A DNA stretch of 64,000 nt from Gluconacetobacter asukensis (GTDB lineage Bacteria > Pseudomonadota > Alphaproteobacteria > Acetobacterales > Acetobacteraceae): the NCBI RefSeq assembly GCF_014174375.1, contig NZ_JABEQE010000004.1, forward strand, positions 124,001-188,000, in the 5' to 3' direction. The notes beneath the pieces are model-generated. The model saw nothing but the letters and a program-made list of their open reading frames with translations. It was not told the origin of the DNA and did no database searches. This document shows, in pieces, positions 22,596 to 32,161 of this stretch. A program made the position numbers and the translations under genes. Within the stretch, counting starts at the first letter, position 1; each line of letters begins with the position of its first letter.

Positions 22596-23140
22596 GGCGT
22601 GTGTCCTGTGGTCTGGTTTCCTGTGATCCGGCAGGGGCGGGCATGGGCCAGCACGAAGGCGGCGATGGTGTCGGTGTCGTTCAGGTCCAGCCGGGTCAGG
22701 CCGGGTGGCAGGTCCAGCGTGGGGGCGTCGGTGGCGACGGCTGCGATCTGCGGCGTGGTGGGCCAGAGCGGGTCCTTGCCCAGGGTGGGGCGGTAGATTT
22801 CGATCGCGACCGGCAGGGCTGTGCGGAAGCCTTCGACCAGGATCAGGTCTGCCGGGGCCATGCGGGCGATCAGGTCGGGCAGGGTGGGGTGGTCTGGGCC
22901 ATCCTGTTCGTGCAGCAGGGCCCAGCGTGTGTCGGAGGCCACCAGCACCTCGCGCGCGCCGGCCGTGCGGTGGCGGTGGGAATCCTTGCCGGGGCGGTCC
23001 ATGTCGAAGCCATGGTGGGCGTGCTTGATGGTGGAGACGCGCAGGCCTCGCGCGGCCAGCGTTTCCAGCAGGCGGACCACCAGCGTCGTCTTGCCCGCGC
23101 CGCTGCGCCCGGTGATGCCCATGATGGCGGCCTGCCCCAT
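22592..23140 (-). CDS. mobB: molybdopterin-guanine dinucleotide biosynthesis protein MobB
   Basis: The 182-residue GTP-binding protein has a P-loop near its start (GITGRSGAGKTTLVVRLLETL), then TIKHAHHGFDMDRPGKDSHRHRTAGA, the signature of MobB, and LILVEGFR (Walker B region). MobB assists MobA in attaching the guanine nucleotide to molybdopterin. It overlaps the downstream cysG start by 4 bp and is divergent from mobA with about 107 bp between the starts. Confidence 0.93.
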   Translation of the reverse strand: MGQAAIMGITGRSGAGKTTLVVRLLETLAARGLRVSTIKHAHHGFDMDRPGKDSHRHRTAGAREVLVASDTRWALLHEQDGPDHPTLPDLIARMAPADLILVEGFRTALPVAIEIYRPTLGKDPLWPTTPQIAAVATDAPTLDLPPGLTRLDLNDTDTIAAFVLAHARPCRITGNQTTGHTP

Positions 23141-23247
23141 CGTTTCGTCCTGTTGCGTCCCGCGTGTTCGTAGGGGGTACAGGTGCCTCCAATCCCCGAT
23201 GATGGCAAGGTCGGGAGCTGAGGGGCCGGCGGCAAGGGAGCGTGGCG

Positions 23248-23853
23248 ATGGGGTGTGCTGGTGTGGTTCTGGCGGGCGGGGCGGCCACCCGCATGGGTGG
23301 GGGGGACAAGCCGCTTGTGACCGCCGGGGGGACCACCCTGCTGGCGCGGCTGCTGGCGCGTCTGGCGGGGGAGGATATGGCGCTGGCCATCAACGCGCGG
23401 GGGGACGCCGCGCGCTTTGGGGCCTATGGGCTGCCGGTGCTGCCTGACGGGATCGAGGGTGCCGGGCCGCTGGCCGGGGTGCTGGCGGCCATGGACTGGG
23501 CGGCCGGGCTGGAGTGCGCCTGGGTGCTGACGGTGCCGGGAGATACGCCCTTTGTGCCGCGCGGGCTGGCGGCAGCACTTGCGCCCGGGCCGTCGGTGGC
23601 GGTGTCGGGCGGGCGGCGGCACCATCTGGTGGCGCTGTGGCCGGTGGCGGCGCGGGGGGCGTTGCGTGCGCGGCTGGAGGCGATCGGGCCCGGTGCGCCG
23701 CGTGCCGCCTTTGGCGTGCGGGCCTTTGCCGAGACGATCGGTGTGCGGGAGGTGGTGTTTTCCGACCAGCCGTTCGATCCGTTCCTGAACGTCAATACGC
23801 CGGAGGATCTGGTGGTGGCGCGTCGGATCGCGGAGGGGGAGGATGGGCGGTGA
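23248..23853 (+). CDS. mobA: molybdenum cofactor guanylyltransferase MobA
   Basis: The ATG at 23248 is preferred because AAGGGAG lies 7-8 bases upstream; an in-frame GTG at 23242 is too close to that site. The 201-residue product has the nucleotidyltransferase motif VVLAGGAATRMGGGDKPL, the base/Mg segment VLTVPGDTPFVP and the terminal substrate motif FLNVNTPEDL. It transfers GMP from GTP to molybdopterin, making the dinucleotide cofactor of DMSO-reductase-type enzymes. The molybdenum hydroxylase subunits at 52.7-56.4 kb may instead use the cytosine form made by MocA-like relatives; the sequence reads as MobA, but this distinction is not certain. Confidence 0.88.
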   Translation: MGCAGVVLAGGAATRMGGGDKPLVTAGGTTLLARLLARLAGEDMALAINARGDAARFGAYGLPVLPDGIEGAGPLAGVLAAMDWAAGLECAWVLTVPGDTPFVPRGLAAALAPGPSVAVSGGRRHHLVALWPVAARGALRARLEAIGPGAPRAAFGVRAFAETIGVREVVFSDQPFDPFLNVNTPEDLVVARRIAEGEDGR

Positions 23854-23858
23854 AAGAG

Positions 23859-23946
23859 CCGAAAAAACTTTGATTCGTTCAGGAGTTTTCTGCTGGGGCA
23901 GGCGATGGCCCTGAACGGATCGAAAGTCTTTTTACGGCTTTTTCGG
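23859..23946. repeat. A/T-rich palindromic element, family B, copy 2 (terminator)
   Basis: The outer arms CCGAAAAA and TTTTTCGG and inner arms GTTCAGG and CCTGAAC flank a short spacer; A-runs at the left and T-runs at the right give terminators on both strands. It lies exactly between the convergent mobA and sorbosone dehydrogenase genes. The end hairpins of the other two family B copies are reduced here. Confidence 0.8.
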
Positions 23947-23963
23947 AGGACGGCAGAGGATGA

Positions 23964-25301
23964 TTACTGCGCGCCTGTTACCCGCCACACGGTATTGCCG
24001 ACATCGTCCGCGACGAGCAGGGCGCCGGATTTGTCCAGGGCCAGCCCGACGGGGCGGCCGTGGACATGGTCTTCGTCGGCGGTGAGGAAGCCGGTCAGCA
24101 CGTCGCGGGGCGGGCCGGAGGGGCGGCCGTCGGTGAAGGGGACGTAGAGGAGGCGGTAGCCGCTCTTGGGCTTGCGGTTCCAGGAGCCGTGCTGGGCGAC
24201 GAACAGGCCGCTGCGCCATTCGTCGGGCAGGCTGCTGTCCTGCGAGAAGGCGATGCCCAGCGAGGCCGTGTGCGGGCCCAGCGCGTAATCGGGGGCGATG
24301 GCGCTGGCCACCAGGTCCGGCCGCTGGGGCTGGACGCGGACATCGACATGCTGGCCGTAATAGCTGTAGGGCCAGCCGTAGAACGCGCCCTCCTTCACCG
24401 ACGTGATGTAGTCCGGCACGAGGTCGCTGCCGATTTCGTCCCGTTCGTTCACCGCCGTCCACAGGATGCCGGTCCGGGGTTCCCACGCCAGCCCGTTGGG
24501 GTTGCGCAGGCCGGTGGCGAAGGGGGTGAGCGTGCCGGTGGCGATGTCGAACCTGTCGATCCGCGCGCGGCCTTCCTCGGCTTCCATGCCGTTATCGGCG
24601 ACATTGCTGTTGGAGCCGATGGTGACGTAGAGGGTGCGCCCGTCCGGGCTGGCCAGGATGTTCTTGGTCCAGTGGTGGTTGTATCCGGCCGGCAGGTCCG
24701 CGGCTTTCTCGCCCGGGGCGTCGATATGGGTTTCGCCCTCGCGATAGGGGAAGCGGACCAGGGCGTTGGCATTGGCCACGTAGAGCGTATCGCCGACCAG
24801 TGCCATGCCGAAGGGCGAATAGAGATGGTCGAGGAAGACGCTGCGCTGGTCGGCGAGCCCGTCGCCATTGGTATCGCGCAGCAGGATGATGCGGTTGGGG
24901 CTTGGCGCGCCCGCGCCGACGCGGCCCATGATCAGGCCGGCGATGCGGTTTTTCAGGGTCTTGATATCGGTGCCGGGCGAATTGGATTCCGCCACCAGGA
25001 TATCGCCGTTGGGCAGCCTGTACAGCCAGCGCGGATGGTCCAGCCCGGTTGCGAACGCATGCACCGCCAGCCCCGGTGCCGGGACCGGGGCCTGCGTGCC
25101 CTGCCAGCCGATGGGGGTGGCGATGTTGACCGTGGGCATGAAGGTCGGGTTGGGCGGCAGCAGGATCGGATTGGGGCCGGTTCCGGCCGCGACCGACTGC
25201 CGGGCTTCCTCCGGCGACAGGATGGCGCGGCAGCCGACGGCCGCCAACAGCGCCAGGACGCCGGTGCCCGCCAGGAGAAGCCGGATATGGGAAGATGTCA
25301 T
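23964..25301 (-). CDS. L-sorbosone dehydrogenase-like PQQ/soluble-glucose-dehydrogenase-fold lipoprotein
   Basis: From the ATG at 25301 the product is 445 residues. It has an N-terminal hydrophobic signal with a possible lipid-attachment Cys (LALLAAVGC), then a six-bladed propeller: [142 protein letters not shown] and [17 protein letters not shown]. These are the blades of the sorbosone dehydrogenase/YliI family first described in Acetobacter (Gluconacetobacter) liquefaciens, of very similar length. It would oxidise sugar aldehydes in the periplasm. Cofactor use is by family. Confidence 0.88.
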   Translation of the reverse strand: MTSSHIRLLLAGTGVLALLAAVGCRAILSPEEARQSVAAGTGPNPILLPPNPTFMPTVNIATPIGWQGTQAPVPAPGLAVHAFATGLDHPRWLYRLPNGDILVAESNSPGTDIKTLKNRIAGLIMGRVGAGAPSPNRIILLRDTNGDGLADQRSVFLDHLYSPFGMALVGDTLYVANANALVRFPYREGETHIDAPGEKAADLPAGYNHHWTKNILASPDGRTLYVTIGSNSNVADNGMEAEEGRARIDRFDIATGTLTPFATGLRNPNGLAWEPRTGILWTAVNERDEIGSDLVPDYITSVKEGAFYGWPYSYYGQHVDVRVQPQRPDLVASAIAPDYALGPHTASLGIAFSQDSSLPDEWRSGLFVAQHGSWNRKPKSGYRLLYVPFTDGRPSGPPRDVLTGFLTADEDHVHGRPVGLALDKSGALLVADDVGNTVWRVTGAQ

Positions 25302-25456
25302 GACGACGGCCTCGCACTCTGTGGCCCCGCGCATGCGTTTGGAGCCGGTGACGACAAGAATGGGTCGATCATCATGCGGTTTCGCGTGAGAGTGCAACCA
25401 TGTAGGGCCTGGAATAGAATGATGTCCGCATCCGACCCGATGAAGCGAGCTGCAGA

Positions 25457-26845
25457 ATGAGAGCGCGGAAAACGCCCCCGAACCGGGGGAAAAGCGGGGC
25501 GGCGGCATCGCCCGGTGGGGGCGAGGGGCCGGTTGTGCCTGCCGGGGGGCGGGGAGCGGATGATCCCGAACTGCCCAGCCCGGTGGTCGGGCCGAGCCGG
25601 CCGCGGCTGTTTCGCGTGCTGGGGCCCGGGCTGATCACCGGCGCGTCGGATGACGATCCGAGCGGGATCGCGACCTATTCGCAGGCCGGGGCGCAGTTTG
25701 CCTATGGCCTGTCATGGACGCTGCTGTTCACCTATCCGCTGATGGTGGCGGTGCAGATGATCAGCGCGCGGATCGGGCGGACGACGGGGCATGGGCTGGC
25801 GGGTGTGATCCGCCTGCATTGTCCGGCCTGGCTGCTGAGCGGGGTCGTGCTGCTGCTGCTGGTGGCGAACATCATCAATCTGGGCGCCGATCTGGGCGCG
25901 ATGGCCGATGCGCTGGGGCTGCTGCTGCCGGCGCCGCATGCGCTGTATGTGCTGCTGTTTTCGGCGATTTCGATCTCGATGCAGCTGTTCCTGCAATATA
26001 CGCGCTATGTGGCGGCGCTGAAATGGCTGACGCTGGCGCTGTTTGCCTATTTCGCCGCGCTGGCCTGCGTGGCGGTGGATTGGCGGGTGCTGGCCTGGCA
26101 TCTGGTCTGGCCCGGCCATGCGCTGACATCGGGCTATCTGACGACGCTGGTGGCGATCCTGGGGACCACGATCAGCCCTTATCTGTTCTTCTGGCAGGCG
26201 TCGGAGGAGGTCGAGGACCTGCATGTCTATCCGCAGCGCATCGACCTGGTCGATGCGCCGTCGCAGGGCAGGCGGGCGCTGCGGCGCATCGAGATCGATA
26301 CGCTGGTGGGCATGGGATTTTCCAATCTGGTCGCGCTGGCCATTCTGGTGACGACGGCTGCGACGCTGAATGTCCATGGCGTGACCGACATCCAGACCTC
26401 GGCACAGGCCGCCGAGGCGCTGCGGCCGATCGCGGGGGAATTCGCGTCGCTGGTCTTCACCGTGGGTATCGTGGGCACCGGGATGCTGGCGGTGCCGGTG
26501 CTGGCGGGATCGGCCGCCTATGCCGTGGGGGAGGCGCGGCAATGGCCGACGGGGCTGGAGCGCCGCCCCAAGGAGGCGCAGGCCTTCTACGCCACGCTGG
26601 TGATGGCCACCCTGATCGGCATGATCATCAATTTCGCGCCTGTCGATCCGATCCGCGCACTGTTCTGGAGTGCGGTGCTGAACGGGGTGACGGCGGTGCC
26701 GGTCATGGTCGTGATGATGGTGGTGGCGGCGCGGCGGGATGTGATGGGGCGGTTTGCCATTCGCGGCCCGCTGCGATGGCTGGGCTGGATCGCGACCCTG
26801 CTGATGGGCGGGGTGGTGCTGGCGATGTTCGGCGCTTTATTATGA
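25457..26845 (+). CDS. Nramp-family divalent metal transporter, variant metal site
   Basis: The 462-residue membrane protein has a disordered Pro/Gly-rich N-terminus (about 50 residues) and then 11 predicted helices. TM1 reads [22 protein letters not shown], where canonical Nramp has DPGN; TM6 reads [21 protein letters not shown], where canonical members have MPHN. The metal-coordinating Asn and Met are therefore replaced, as in Nramp-related carriers whose substrate differs from Mn/Fe (Mg in some). The fold assignment is secure; the substrate is open. It is divergent from the sorbosone dehydrogenase gene with 155 bp between, where I see no Mn riboswitch or clear Mur/MntR box. Confidence 0.88.
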   Translation: MRARKTPPNRGKSGAAASPGGGEGPVVPAGGRGADDPELPSPVVGPSRPRLFRVLGPGLITGASDDDPSGIATYSQAGAQFAYGLSWTLLFTYPLMVAVQMISARIGRTTGHGLAGVIRLHCPAWLLSGVVLLLLVANIINLGADLGAMADALGLLLPAPHALYVLLFSAISISMQLFLQYTRYVAALKWLTLALFAYFAALACVAVDWRVLAWHLVWPGHALTSGYLTTLVAILGTTISPYLFFWQASEEVEDLHVYPQRIDLVDAPSQGRRALRRIEIDTLVGMGFSNLVALAILVTTAATLNVHGVTDIQTSAQAAEALRPIAGEFASLVFTVGIVGTGMLAVPVLAGSAAYAVGEARQWPTGLERRPKEAQAFYATLVMATLIGMIINFAPVDPIRALFWSAVLNGVTAVPVMVVMMVVAARRDVMGRFAIRGPLRWLGWIATLLMGGVVLAMFGALL

Positions 26846-26978
26846 TGGGGTGACCGGTAAAAGACGGAAACCGTGGGTTTCCGTCTTTGGGTACTGCCGT
26901 GTGGTGGGGTGGGCCGTATGGTCCGGGATGTAACGTTCGCCCCCCATGAAACGGCCCCGAGGCCGGGAAGAGGTCACG

Positions 26979-27575
26979 ATGACGAAGCTGCTGGTTCTCT
27001 ATTATTCCACCTATGGACATGTCGAGACGATGGCCGGGGCCGTCGCCGAGGGGGCCCGCGCGGCGGGCGTCGAGGTCGATATCAGGCGCGTGCCGGAGAC
27101 GGTGCCCGAGGAGATCGCGAAGGCGCATCATTTCAAGCTCGACCAGGCGGCGCCGGTCGCGACACCGGCCGATCTGGCGGAGTATGACGCCATCATCATC
27201 GGTGCGCCGACGCGCTTCGGGCGGCTGCCGGCGCAGATGGCGGCCTTCTGGGACCAGACGGGCGGGCTGTGGCTGAAGGGTGCGCTGGTCGGCAAGGTGG
27301 GCGCGGCCTTTACCTCCACCGCCAGCCAGCATGGCGGGCAGGAAACGACGCTGTATTCGCTGCTGTCCAACCTGATCCATCACGGCATGGTCATCAGCGG
27401 CCTGCCCTACAGCTTCCAGGGCCAGTTGAAGCTGGACGAGGTGACGGGCGGCGCGCCCTATGGCGCCACCACGCTGGCCGGTGGCGACGGGTCGCGCGCC
27501 GTGAGCGAGAATGAACTGGATGGCGCGCGTTTCCTGGGCCAGCATGTTGCCGGGCTGGCGAAGAAGCTTACCTGA
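26979..27575 (+). CDS. wrbA: NAD(P)H:quinone oxidoreductase WrbA
   Basis: The ATG at 26979 ([19 protein letters not shown]) gives 198 residues, the WrbA length; an upstream ATG in frame lacks homology. Flavodoxin-fold FMN motifs are present: [12 protein letters not shown] (phosphate loop), [27 protein letters not shown] and [11 protein letters not shown]. Cytosolic WrbA reduces quinones by two electrons and limits redox cycling. GAAGAGGTCACG serves as ribosome binding site. A family A repeat starts on the base after the stop. Confidence 0.95.
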   Translation: MTKLLVLYYSTYGHVETMAGAVAEGARAAGVEVDIRRVPETVPEEIAKAHHFKLDQAAPVATPADLAEYDAIIIGAPTRFGRLPAQMAAFWDQTGGLWLKGALVGKVGAAFTSTASQHGGQETTLYSLLSNLIHHGMVISGLPYSFQGQLKLDEVTGGAPYGATTLAGGDGSRAVSENELDGARFLGQHVAGLAKKLT

Positions 27576-27734
27576 GCCTGCCCGAAAATGCGCGCTGGCG
27601 GCGATCCGGCGCGCGTTTTCTGCGCTCCGATGCTCTCGGCCATCAAGGCCGCTCCGCTTCGGTGCTCAAAAACACACGCCGGGCGCGGCGCTTGCGGGCC
27701 GCTCTCGCTCACCAGCCCACATTTTCGGACAGGC
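27576..27734. repeat. long palindromic repeat, family A, copy 2
   Basis: The left arm is 27576-27590 (GCCTGCCCGAAAATG) and the right arm 27720-27734, paired with one mismatch. Relative to copy 1, both arms carry matching changes (CTGGAAATG/CATTTCCAG becomes CCGAAAATG/CATTTTCGG), so base pairing is conserved. It carries an extra inner hairpin (CCGCTTCGGTGCTC...GGGCGCGGCGCTTGCGG) absent from copy 1. It lies between convergent wrbA and the phospholipase gene. Confidence 0.88.
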
Positions 27735-27766
27735 TCTGAGACGGGGTATTTGCTCTCGTGTGACGG

Positions 27767-30271
27767 TCAAGTCGTGCCCATGGTGGGGTCCGTCCGTCCG
27801 GGGTGGCCGGTTTCGACCCGGCCGGCGAACCGGTAGGCCAGTTGGGGCTCGGCCGGGGTGGTGAGCGTGATGTCGTACCACATCGCGCCCGGTGCCAGGT
27901 CGAATGCCGCCGTGGCAGTTTGGCCGGGGGTTACGCGCAGTGTCTGCCTTGCGCCCCGGTGGCCGGCCAGGGTGCAGGCGAGGGTGATGGTCCGGTGGTC
28001 GGTATTGGTCACGCGCAGGACCAGGTCCCGGCCGCTTCCGTGCAGATATCCGCATTCCGCCTGCAGGCACAGCCCGCCCTGCCGGCCCTTGAAGCGGCGG
28101 TAGAAACCGTTGGGTGCGTGGACCGACACGTCATATTGCCTGCCCGCGAATGACGTCAGGTCGAAGGCCACGTCGAGCGTGTCGCCGGCTGCCACGGCGT
28201 AGGTGCCGGCCTGCATGGCCCCTTTTTTCCTGGTGCCGTCCAGGGCGACGCCGTGGCGGTAGATATTGAAGGGCAGGCCCGCCGCGCGGGCGCCGTGCAA
28301 TTTCTGGCCGGCGTGCAGGCGCAGCGCGAGCTGCTCGCCATCCGGCGTCAGGCCGCCGTCGCAATAGGGTTCGTAGGGCAGGGCGCAGGAGGGGCGGGTG
28401 CCGGGTTCCTGCCGCACCATGGTGCGCAGGCTGGCCGGATCGGTGCGGAGCGCGGCGAGTTCCCTTGCGTGCAGTGCGCGAAAGCCGCCGGGCAGGGGCT
28501 GGTCGCGGGCTTCCTCGATGGTCTGGAGATGCGCGTCGCGATCCAGATAGGGCAGGGCGGGCACCGTGCCGTCATAGGGGCGGAAGCAGGAGGTGAGGTC
28601 GCCGCTGATCGCGCGGCGCCAGGGCGAGATGTTGGTTTCGGTGACCGTCTTGCCGAATTTCTGCTGGATGAAGGTTTCCAGGAATTGCAGGGTCGAGCTG
28701 TGCTCGAAGAGCTGCGAGTTGACCCAGCCGCCGCGGCTCCAGGGCGAGGCCACGATCATGGGCACGCGGAAGCCCAGCCCGATGGGCCCGGTACGTGCCA
28801 GGCGGGGGGGAACGCCCCGGTCCTCCTCGTCGCGGGCGGAGGTATATTCCAGCCCGTCGGGGCCGATCGCGGCCGAGGAGCGGCCGGTTTCCGGTCGGTA
28901 CGGGTCCGGCGCGGCGTAGGAACAGCCATGGTCGAAATAGCCGTCATTCTCATCGTAGGTGATGAGGAAGATGGTCTTTTTCCAGATTTCCGGGTTTTCG
29001 GTCAGGATATCCATGATTTCCGACACGTACCAGGCGCCGTACCATGGTGAGGTGGGGTGGTCGGAAAAATGCTCGGGGGCGGCCAGCCATGAGACGGTGG
29101 GCAGTGCGCCCGTGCGCACATCCTGCCGGAACTGGTGCAGGATATCGCCCCTGGGAGCGTCCATGTGCCGCCTTCCTTCATCGTCGGGGAAGGAGAGGGA
29201 TTCGAGGGTCCTGTAATCCGGGTCGCCGCTGTTGGTGACGAACGCCTTTTCGAACAGGGCGCGTTCTTCCCGCCGGAGTTTTTCCACCGTGCGGCCGGCC
29301 GAGGCGCGGCGCTGGGTCAGGACCGCCAGCAGGACCCTGGCTTCGGCAAGCTGTTCGTCCCGCGTTTCGGAGGCGGGCGTGTCCTGCGTCATCAGCCGGT
29401 CGATATGCTCCGTGCAGTCGCGGATGCGGGCCTCGAGCCAGTCGCTGAAGCCGGGATTGGCCGAGACGCAATATTGATCGAAACATTCCAGCACGTTGCA
29501 GCCGAAATTGGACAGCCACGCCCGTTCCGGCCCGGTCATGCCGCCGGTCTGGGAGAGTTCGTTCTGGTAGAATTTCCAGGAAATGCCGGCTCTTTCCAGC
29601 CGTTCGGGGAAGGTGGTCCAGTTCATGCCGCCTTCCAGGATCTCGCCGTTGCGCATGTAGACCCGGGAATCGGGCGCCTGCAGGTCGCGGACGGTGCCGG
29701 TCCAGAACAGCAGCCGGTTGGGGGTCGTGCTGGTCATCGCGCCGCAATAATGCTGGTCGCAGATGGTGAAGGCATCGGCCAGCGCGTAGTAGAATGGCAG
29801 GTCCTCGCGCGTGTAATAGCCCATCGTCAGCGGATAGCGGTCATAACCCTTGTGGTGCGATGCCTTGGCGTCGATCCAGCGATCGTGGCCGCCATCGTTC
29901 CATGCATCGACCTGGCTGTCGCGTGAATGGGGGAGGGAGCCCATCCAGGTGACGCGCGTGTCGCGGATGTTGAGCCGCCAGGGCAGGTACGTGTGGCCCG
30001 AGGCCCCGGATTGGGCGAAGACCGGATTGCCGTTGGCAAGGCGCATCGCGCGCGGATCGTTGAAGCCGCGCACGCCCTGCAGCGTGCCGAACACATGGTC
30101 GAACGACCGGTTTTCCTGCATCAGGATCACGACATGCTCGGCATCCTGCCAGGTCGTGCCCGGATTGGGCGCGATGGCGAAGGCGCGCTGGATCGCCGCT
30201 GGAAGTGCCGTGGTGGCGCCCGCCGCACCGGACAGGAGAGCGTATTTCAGGAAATCGCGGCGTGTCGTCAT
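27767..30271 (-). CDS. Tat-exported phosphocholine-type phospholipase C
   Basis: The ATG at 30271 gives MTTRRDFLKYALLSGAAGATTALPA, a clear Tat leader, and 834 residues. Phosphoesterase motifs of the PLC/acid-phosphatase AcpA group follow: HVVILMQENRSFDHVFGTLQGVRGFNDPRA, GGHDRWIDAKASHHKGYDRYPLTMGYYTREDLPFYYALADAFTICDQHYCG, FLITYDENDGYFDH and RVPMIVASPWSRGGWVNSQLFEHSS. Two C-terminal beta domains (about 640-830, DUF756 type) complete the PlcN/PlcH layout. It cleaves the head group of phosphatidylcholine or sphingomyelin in the periplasm or outside. Phosphate scavenging from membrane lipid is a common role; no Pho box was identified with confidence. Confidence 0.92.
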   Translation of the reverse strand: MTTRRDFLKYALLSGAAGATTALPAAIQRAFAIAPNPGTTWQDAEHVVILMQENRSFDHVFGTLQGVRGFNDPRAMRLANGNPVFAQSGASGHTYLPWRLNIRDTRVTWMGSLPHSRDSQVDAWNDGGHDRWIDAKASHHKGYDRYPLTMGYYTREDLPFYYALADAFTICDQHYCGAMTSTTPNRLLFWTGTVRDLQAPDSRVYMRNGEILEGGMNWTTFPERLERAGISWKFYQNELSQTGGMTGPERAWLSNFGCNVLECFDQYCVSANPGFSDWLEARIRDCTEHIDRLMTQDTPASETRDEQLAEARVLLAVLTQRRASAGRTVEKLRREERALFEKAFVTNSGDPDYRTLESLSFPDDEGRRHMDAPRGDILHQFRQDVRTGALPTVSWLAAPEHFSDHPTSPWYGAWYVSEIMDILTENPEIWKKTIFLITYDENDGYFDHGCSYAAPDPYRPETGRSSAAIGPDGLEYTSARDEEDRGVPPRLARTGPIGLGFRVPMIVASPWSRGGWVNSQLFEHSSTLQFLETFIQQKFGKTVTETNISPWRRAISGDLTSCFRPYDGTVPALPYLDRDAHLQTIEEARDQPLPGGFRALHARELAALRTDPASLRTMVRQEPGTRPSCALPYEPYCDGGLTPDGEQLALRLHAGQKLHGARAAGLPFNIYRHGVALDGTRKKGAMQAGTYAVAAGDTLDVAFDLTSFAGRQYDVSVHAPNGFYRRFKGRQGGLCLQAECGYLHGSGRDLVLRVTNTDHRTITLACTLAGHRGARQTLRVTPGQTATAAFDLAPGAMWYDITLTTPAEPQLAYRFAGRVETGHPGRTDPTMGTT

Positions 30272-30510
30272 GATCGGCTCGACCCATGTCCCTGGTGGCG
30301 GAATCCCTGTCGATGGGATGCCACATACGGCATGGGCCGCATTCCCATTGTGACAATTCCATGAAACCGGGCGGGGCATGGCGGGTTCCCTGGCCCGTCG
30401 TCACCGGCCCGACATTGCCAACTTGTCAGGAAAAATGATCCGGACGCGCATTGGAAATGCCGGCCCGGTGATCTATGGCCTTCAGGCGCCATGACCGACA
30501 TCCGGGGACC

Positions 30511-31593
30511 ATGAACAGGACCATTCGTTTTCTGCTGCTGCTGCCCTGCCTGTCCGGTCTGCAAGGATGCTACGAAATCGGGCCCACCCGGCTGGACCGG
30601 GACCAGAGCGATTATTCGCGCGCGCTGACCAGCTCGGGCAAGCAGCAGACGCTGCTGAATGTCGTGCGCCTGCGCTATGCCGACACGCCGGGCTTTCTGG
30701 ACACCACCCAGATGATCTCGGGCTATCAGCTGCAGCGCAATCTCTCGGTCGGGATCGGGACCTATTCGCTGGCCAGCCGGCCCTATGGCGGCGCGGGCAT
30801 GCAGGTGCAGGAAAGCCCGACCTTCACCTTCCAGCCCGTGACCGGCGATGCGTACGCGCAGAGCATCCTGCGCCCGCTGCCGCCGGGCAACCTGCTGCCG
30901 CTGGCCATGGGCGGGCTGCCGATCGACGTGCTGTTCCGGCTGGCGGTGCAGTCGATCAACCTGATCAGCAATGCCGGTTCGCTGGGTGGGGATGTGGGGC
31001 GCGGGTCGCCGGTCTTCTTCGACCTGATCTACGATCTGCGCCTGCTGCAACTGGCGGGGCTGCTGGGCATCCAGCTGGAGCGCAGCCCCACCGCCTCGGC
31101 CACCGACAAGGACGGTGCGGCCGACCGCGTGTTCCTGTCGATCGCCTCGACCGACGATCCGGACCTGGCGCAGGTGGTGCATGACACGCGCCGCCTGCTG
31201 GGCATGGCGCAGGATGACGAGCGGGTGGAGGTCGTCTATGGCGGCGGGCGGCCGCGCCGGGGACAGATCCGGCTGCTGACGCGCACGGTGCTGGGGGTAC
31301 TGGGGCAGATCGCCTACCAGATCGACGTGCCGGAGGAGGATATTACCTCGGGCCGCACGCGCCCCACCATCCGGCTGGTCGGGCGGGAAACCCGGCCGAT
31401 CGTCGTCATTCACGTGACGAAGGAGCGCCCGGAGGCGGTCTTTTCCTGGACCAACTACAATCACAAATTCTACTGGATCGCGGACGACGATTTCGACAGC
31501 AAGCTGGCCTTTACCATGCTGCAGATCCTGCTGGAGCTGTCGAAGACCAGCAAGGGGCCGAATACCATCGTCACCATTCCCGCCAACGGCTAG
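30511..31593 (+). CDS. large lipoprotein of unknown function
   Basis: The ATG at 30511 starts a lipoprotein signal (MNRTIRFLLLLPCLSGLQGC, Cys20). The 360-residue product has no domain I can name. Notable are a stretch LTSSGKQQTLLNVVRLRYADTPGFLDTTQMISGYQLQRNLSVGIG, which looks like an amphipathic beta/helix surface, and a C-terminal half with regular strands (IRLVGRETRPIVVIHVTKERPEAVFSWTNYNHKFYWIADDDFDSKLAFTMLQILLEL). It is probably anchored to the outer membrane, facing the periplasm. It is divergent from the phospholipase gene (239 bp between starts). Confidence 0.8.
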   Translation: MNRTIRFLLLLPCLSGLQGCYEIGPTRLDRDQSDYSRALTSSGKQQTLLNVVRLRYADTPGFLDTTQMISGYQLQRNLSVGIGTYSLASRPYGGAGMQVQESPTFTFQPVTGDAYAQSILRPLPPGNLLPLAMGGLPIDVLFRLAVQSINLISNAGSLGGDVGRGSPVFFDLIYDLRLLQLAGLLGIQLERSPTASATDKDGAADRVFLSIASTDDPDLAQVVHDTRRLLGMAQDDERVEVVYGGGRPRRGQIRLLTRTVLGVLGQIAYQIDVPEEDITSGRTRPTIRLVGRETRPIVVIHVTKERPEAVFSWTNYNHKFYWIADDDFDSKLAFTMLQILLELSKTSKGPNTIVTIPANG

Positions 31594-31753
31594 AGCCGGC
31601 CTGCAAATGCGCGTTGGTGGCGATCCGACGCGCGTTTCCTGTGCTCCGATGCTCACGACCTGTAAGGTCGCTCCGCTTCGGTGCTCGGAAACGCACGACG
31701 GGCGTGCCGCTTTGCGGCACTCTCGCTCACCAGCCCGCATTTCCAGGCCGGCT
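31594..31753. repeat. long palindromic repeat, family A, copy 3
   Basis: The left arm 31594-31611 (AGCCGGCCTGCAAATGCG) pairs with 31736-31753 with one mismatch. The core and the inner hairpin GCCGCTTTGCGGC are shared with copy 4, to which it is directly joined. It begins on the base after the lipoprotein stop codon. Confidence 0.9.
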
Positions 31754-31913
31754 CCGCGGGTGGGGGGCGCTGGTGGCGATCCGATGCGCGTTTCCTGTGC
31801 TCCGATGCTCACGATCTGTAAGGTCGCTCCGCTTCGGTGCTCGGAAACGCGCGCCGGGCGTGCCGCTTTGCGGCACTCTCGCTCACCAGGCCGCATTTCC
31901 AGGCCGGCTCCGC
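31754..31913. repeat. long palindromic repeat, family A, copy 4 (tandem duplicate of copy 3)
   Basis: Apart from a few substitutions it repeats copy 3 from GCTGGTGGCGATCCG to CATTTCCAGGCCGGCTCCGCGG. Its left outer arm is replaced by GGTGGGGGGC, so it cannot close the long outer stem. This points to a duplication between short GGCTCCGCGG sequences. Confidence 0.85.
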
Positions 31914-31972
31914 GGTCGTTCGATAAGGCCGGATTTGATTATGCGGTATTTTCGCTTAAGAAATTGAGTGCA

Positions 31973-31986
31973 TTGATCTGGATCAA
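31973..31986. promoter_or_regulatory. FNR/Anr-type site upstream of the GGDEF-EAL gene
   Basis: TTGAT-CTGG-ATCAA is a perfect match to the FNR-family consensus TTGAT-N4-ATCAA. It lies in an A/T-rich segment about 175-190 bp before the assigned start at 32162. That suggests oxygen-dependent control of the c-di-GMP enzyme downstream. No fnr-like gene lies in this window. Confidence 0.6.
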
Positions 31987-32161
31987 ATAAATAATCAATA
32001 TTATATTACTTTGTGCGTCTTGCATGACTTTGTAACATTTAAGTTAGATTTTGAATGATTTCTTTGCGAGGGCTGCGTGCGTCCGTTGGGTGCGCGGGCA
32101 TCGATTGTGGAATGAATCGCGCCTCCCTCTTTTGAAGAGGAATCATTCCCGTTTGCCAGTG

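Noticed and set aside
25302-25456. A manganese riboswitch before the Nramp-like gene
   Set aside because: I could not find the conserved loops or a terminator-antiterminator pair in the 155-bp gap.
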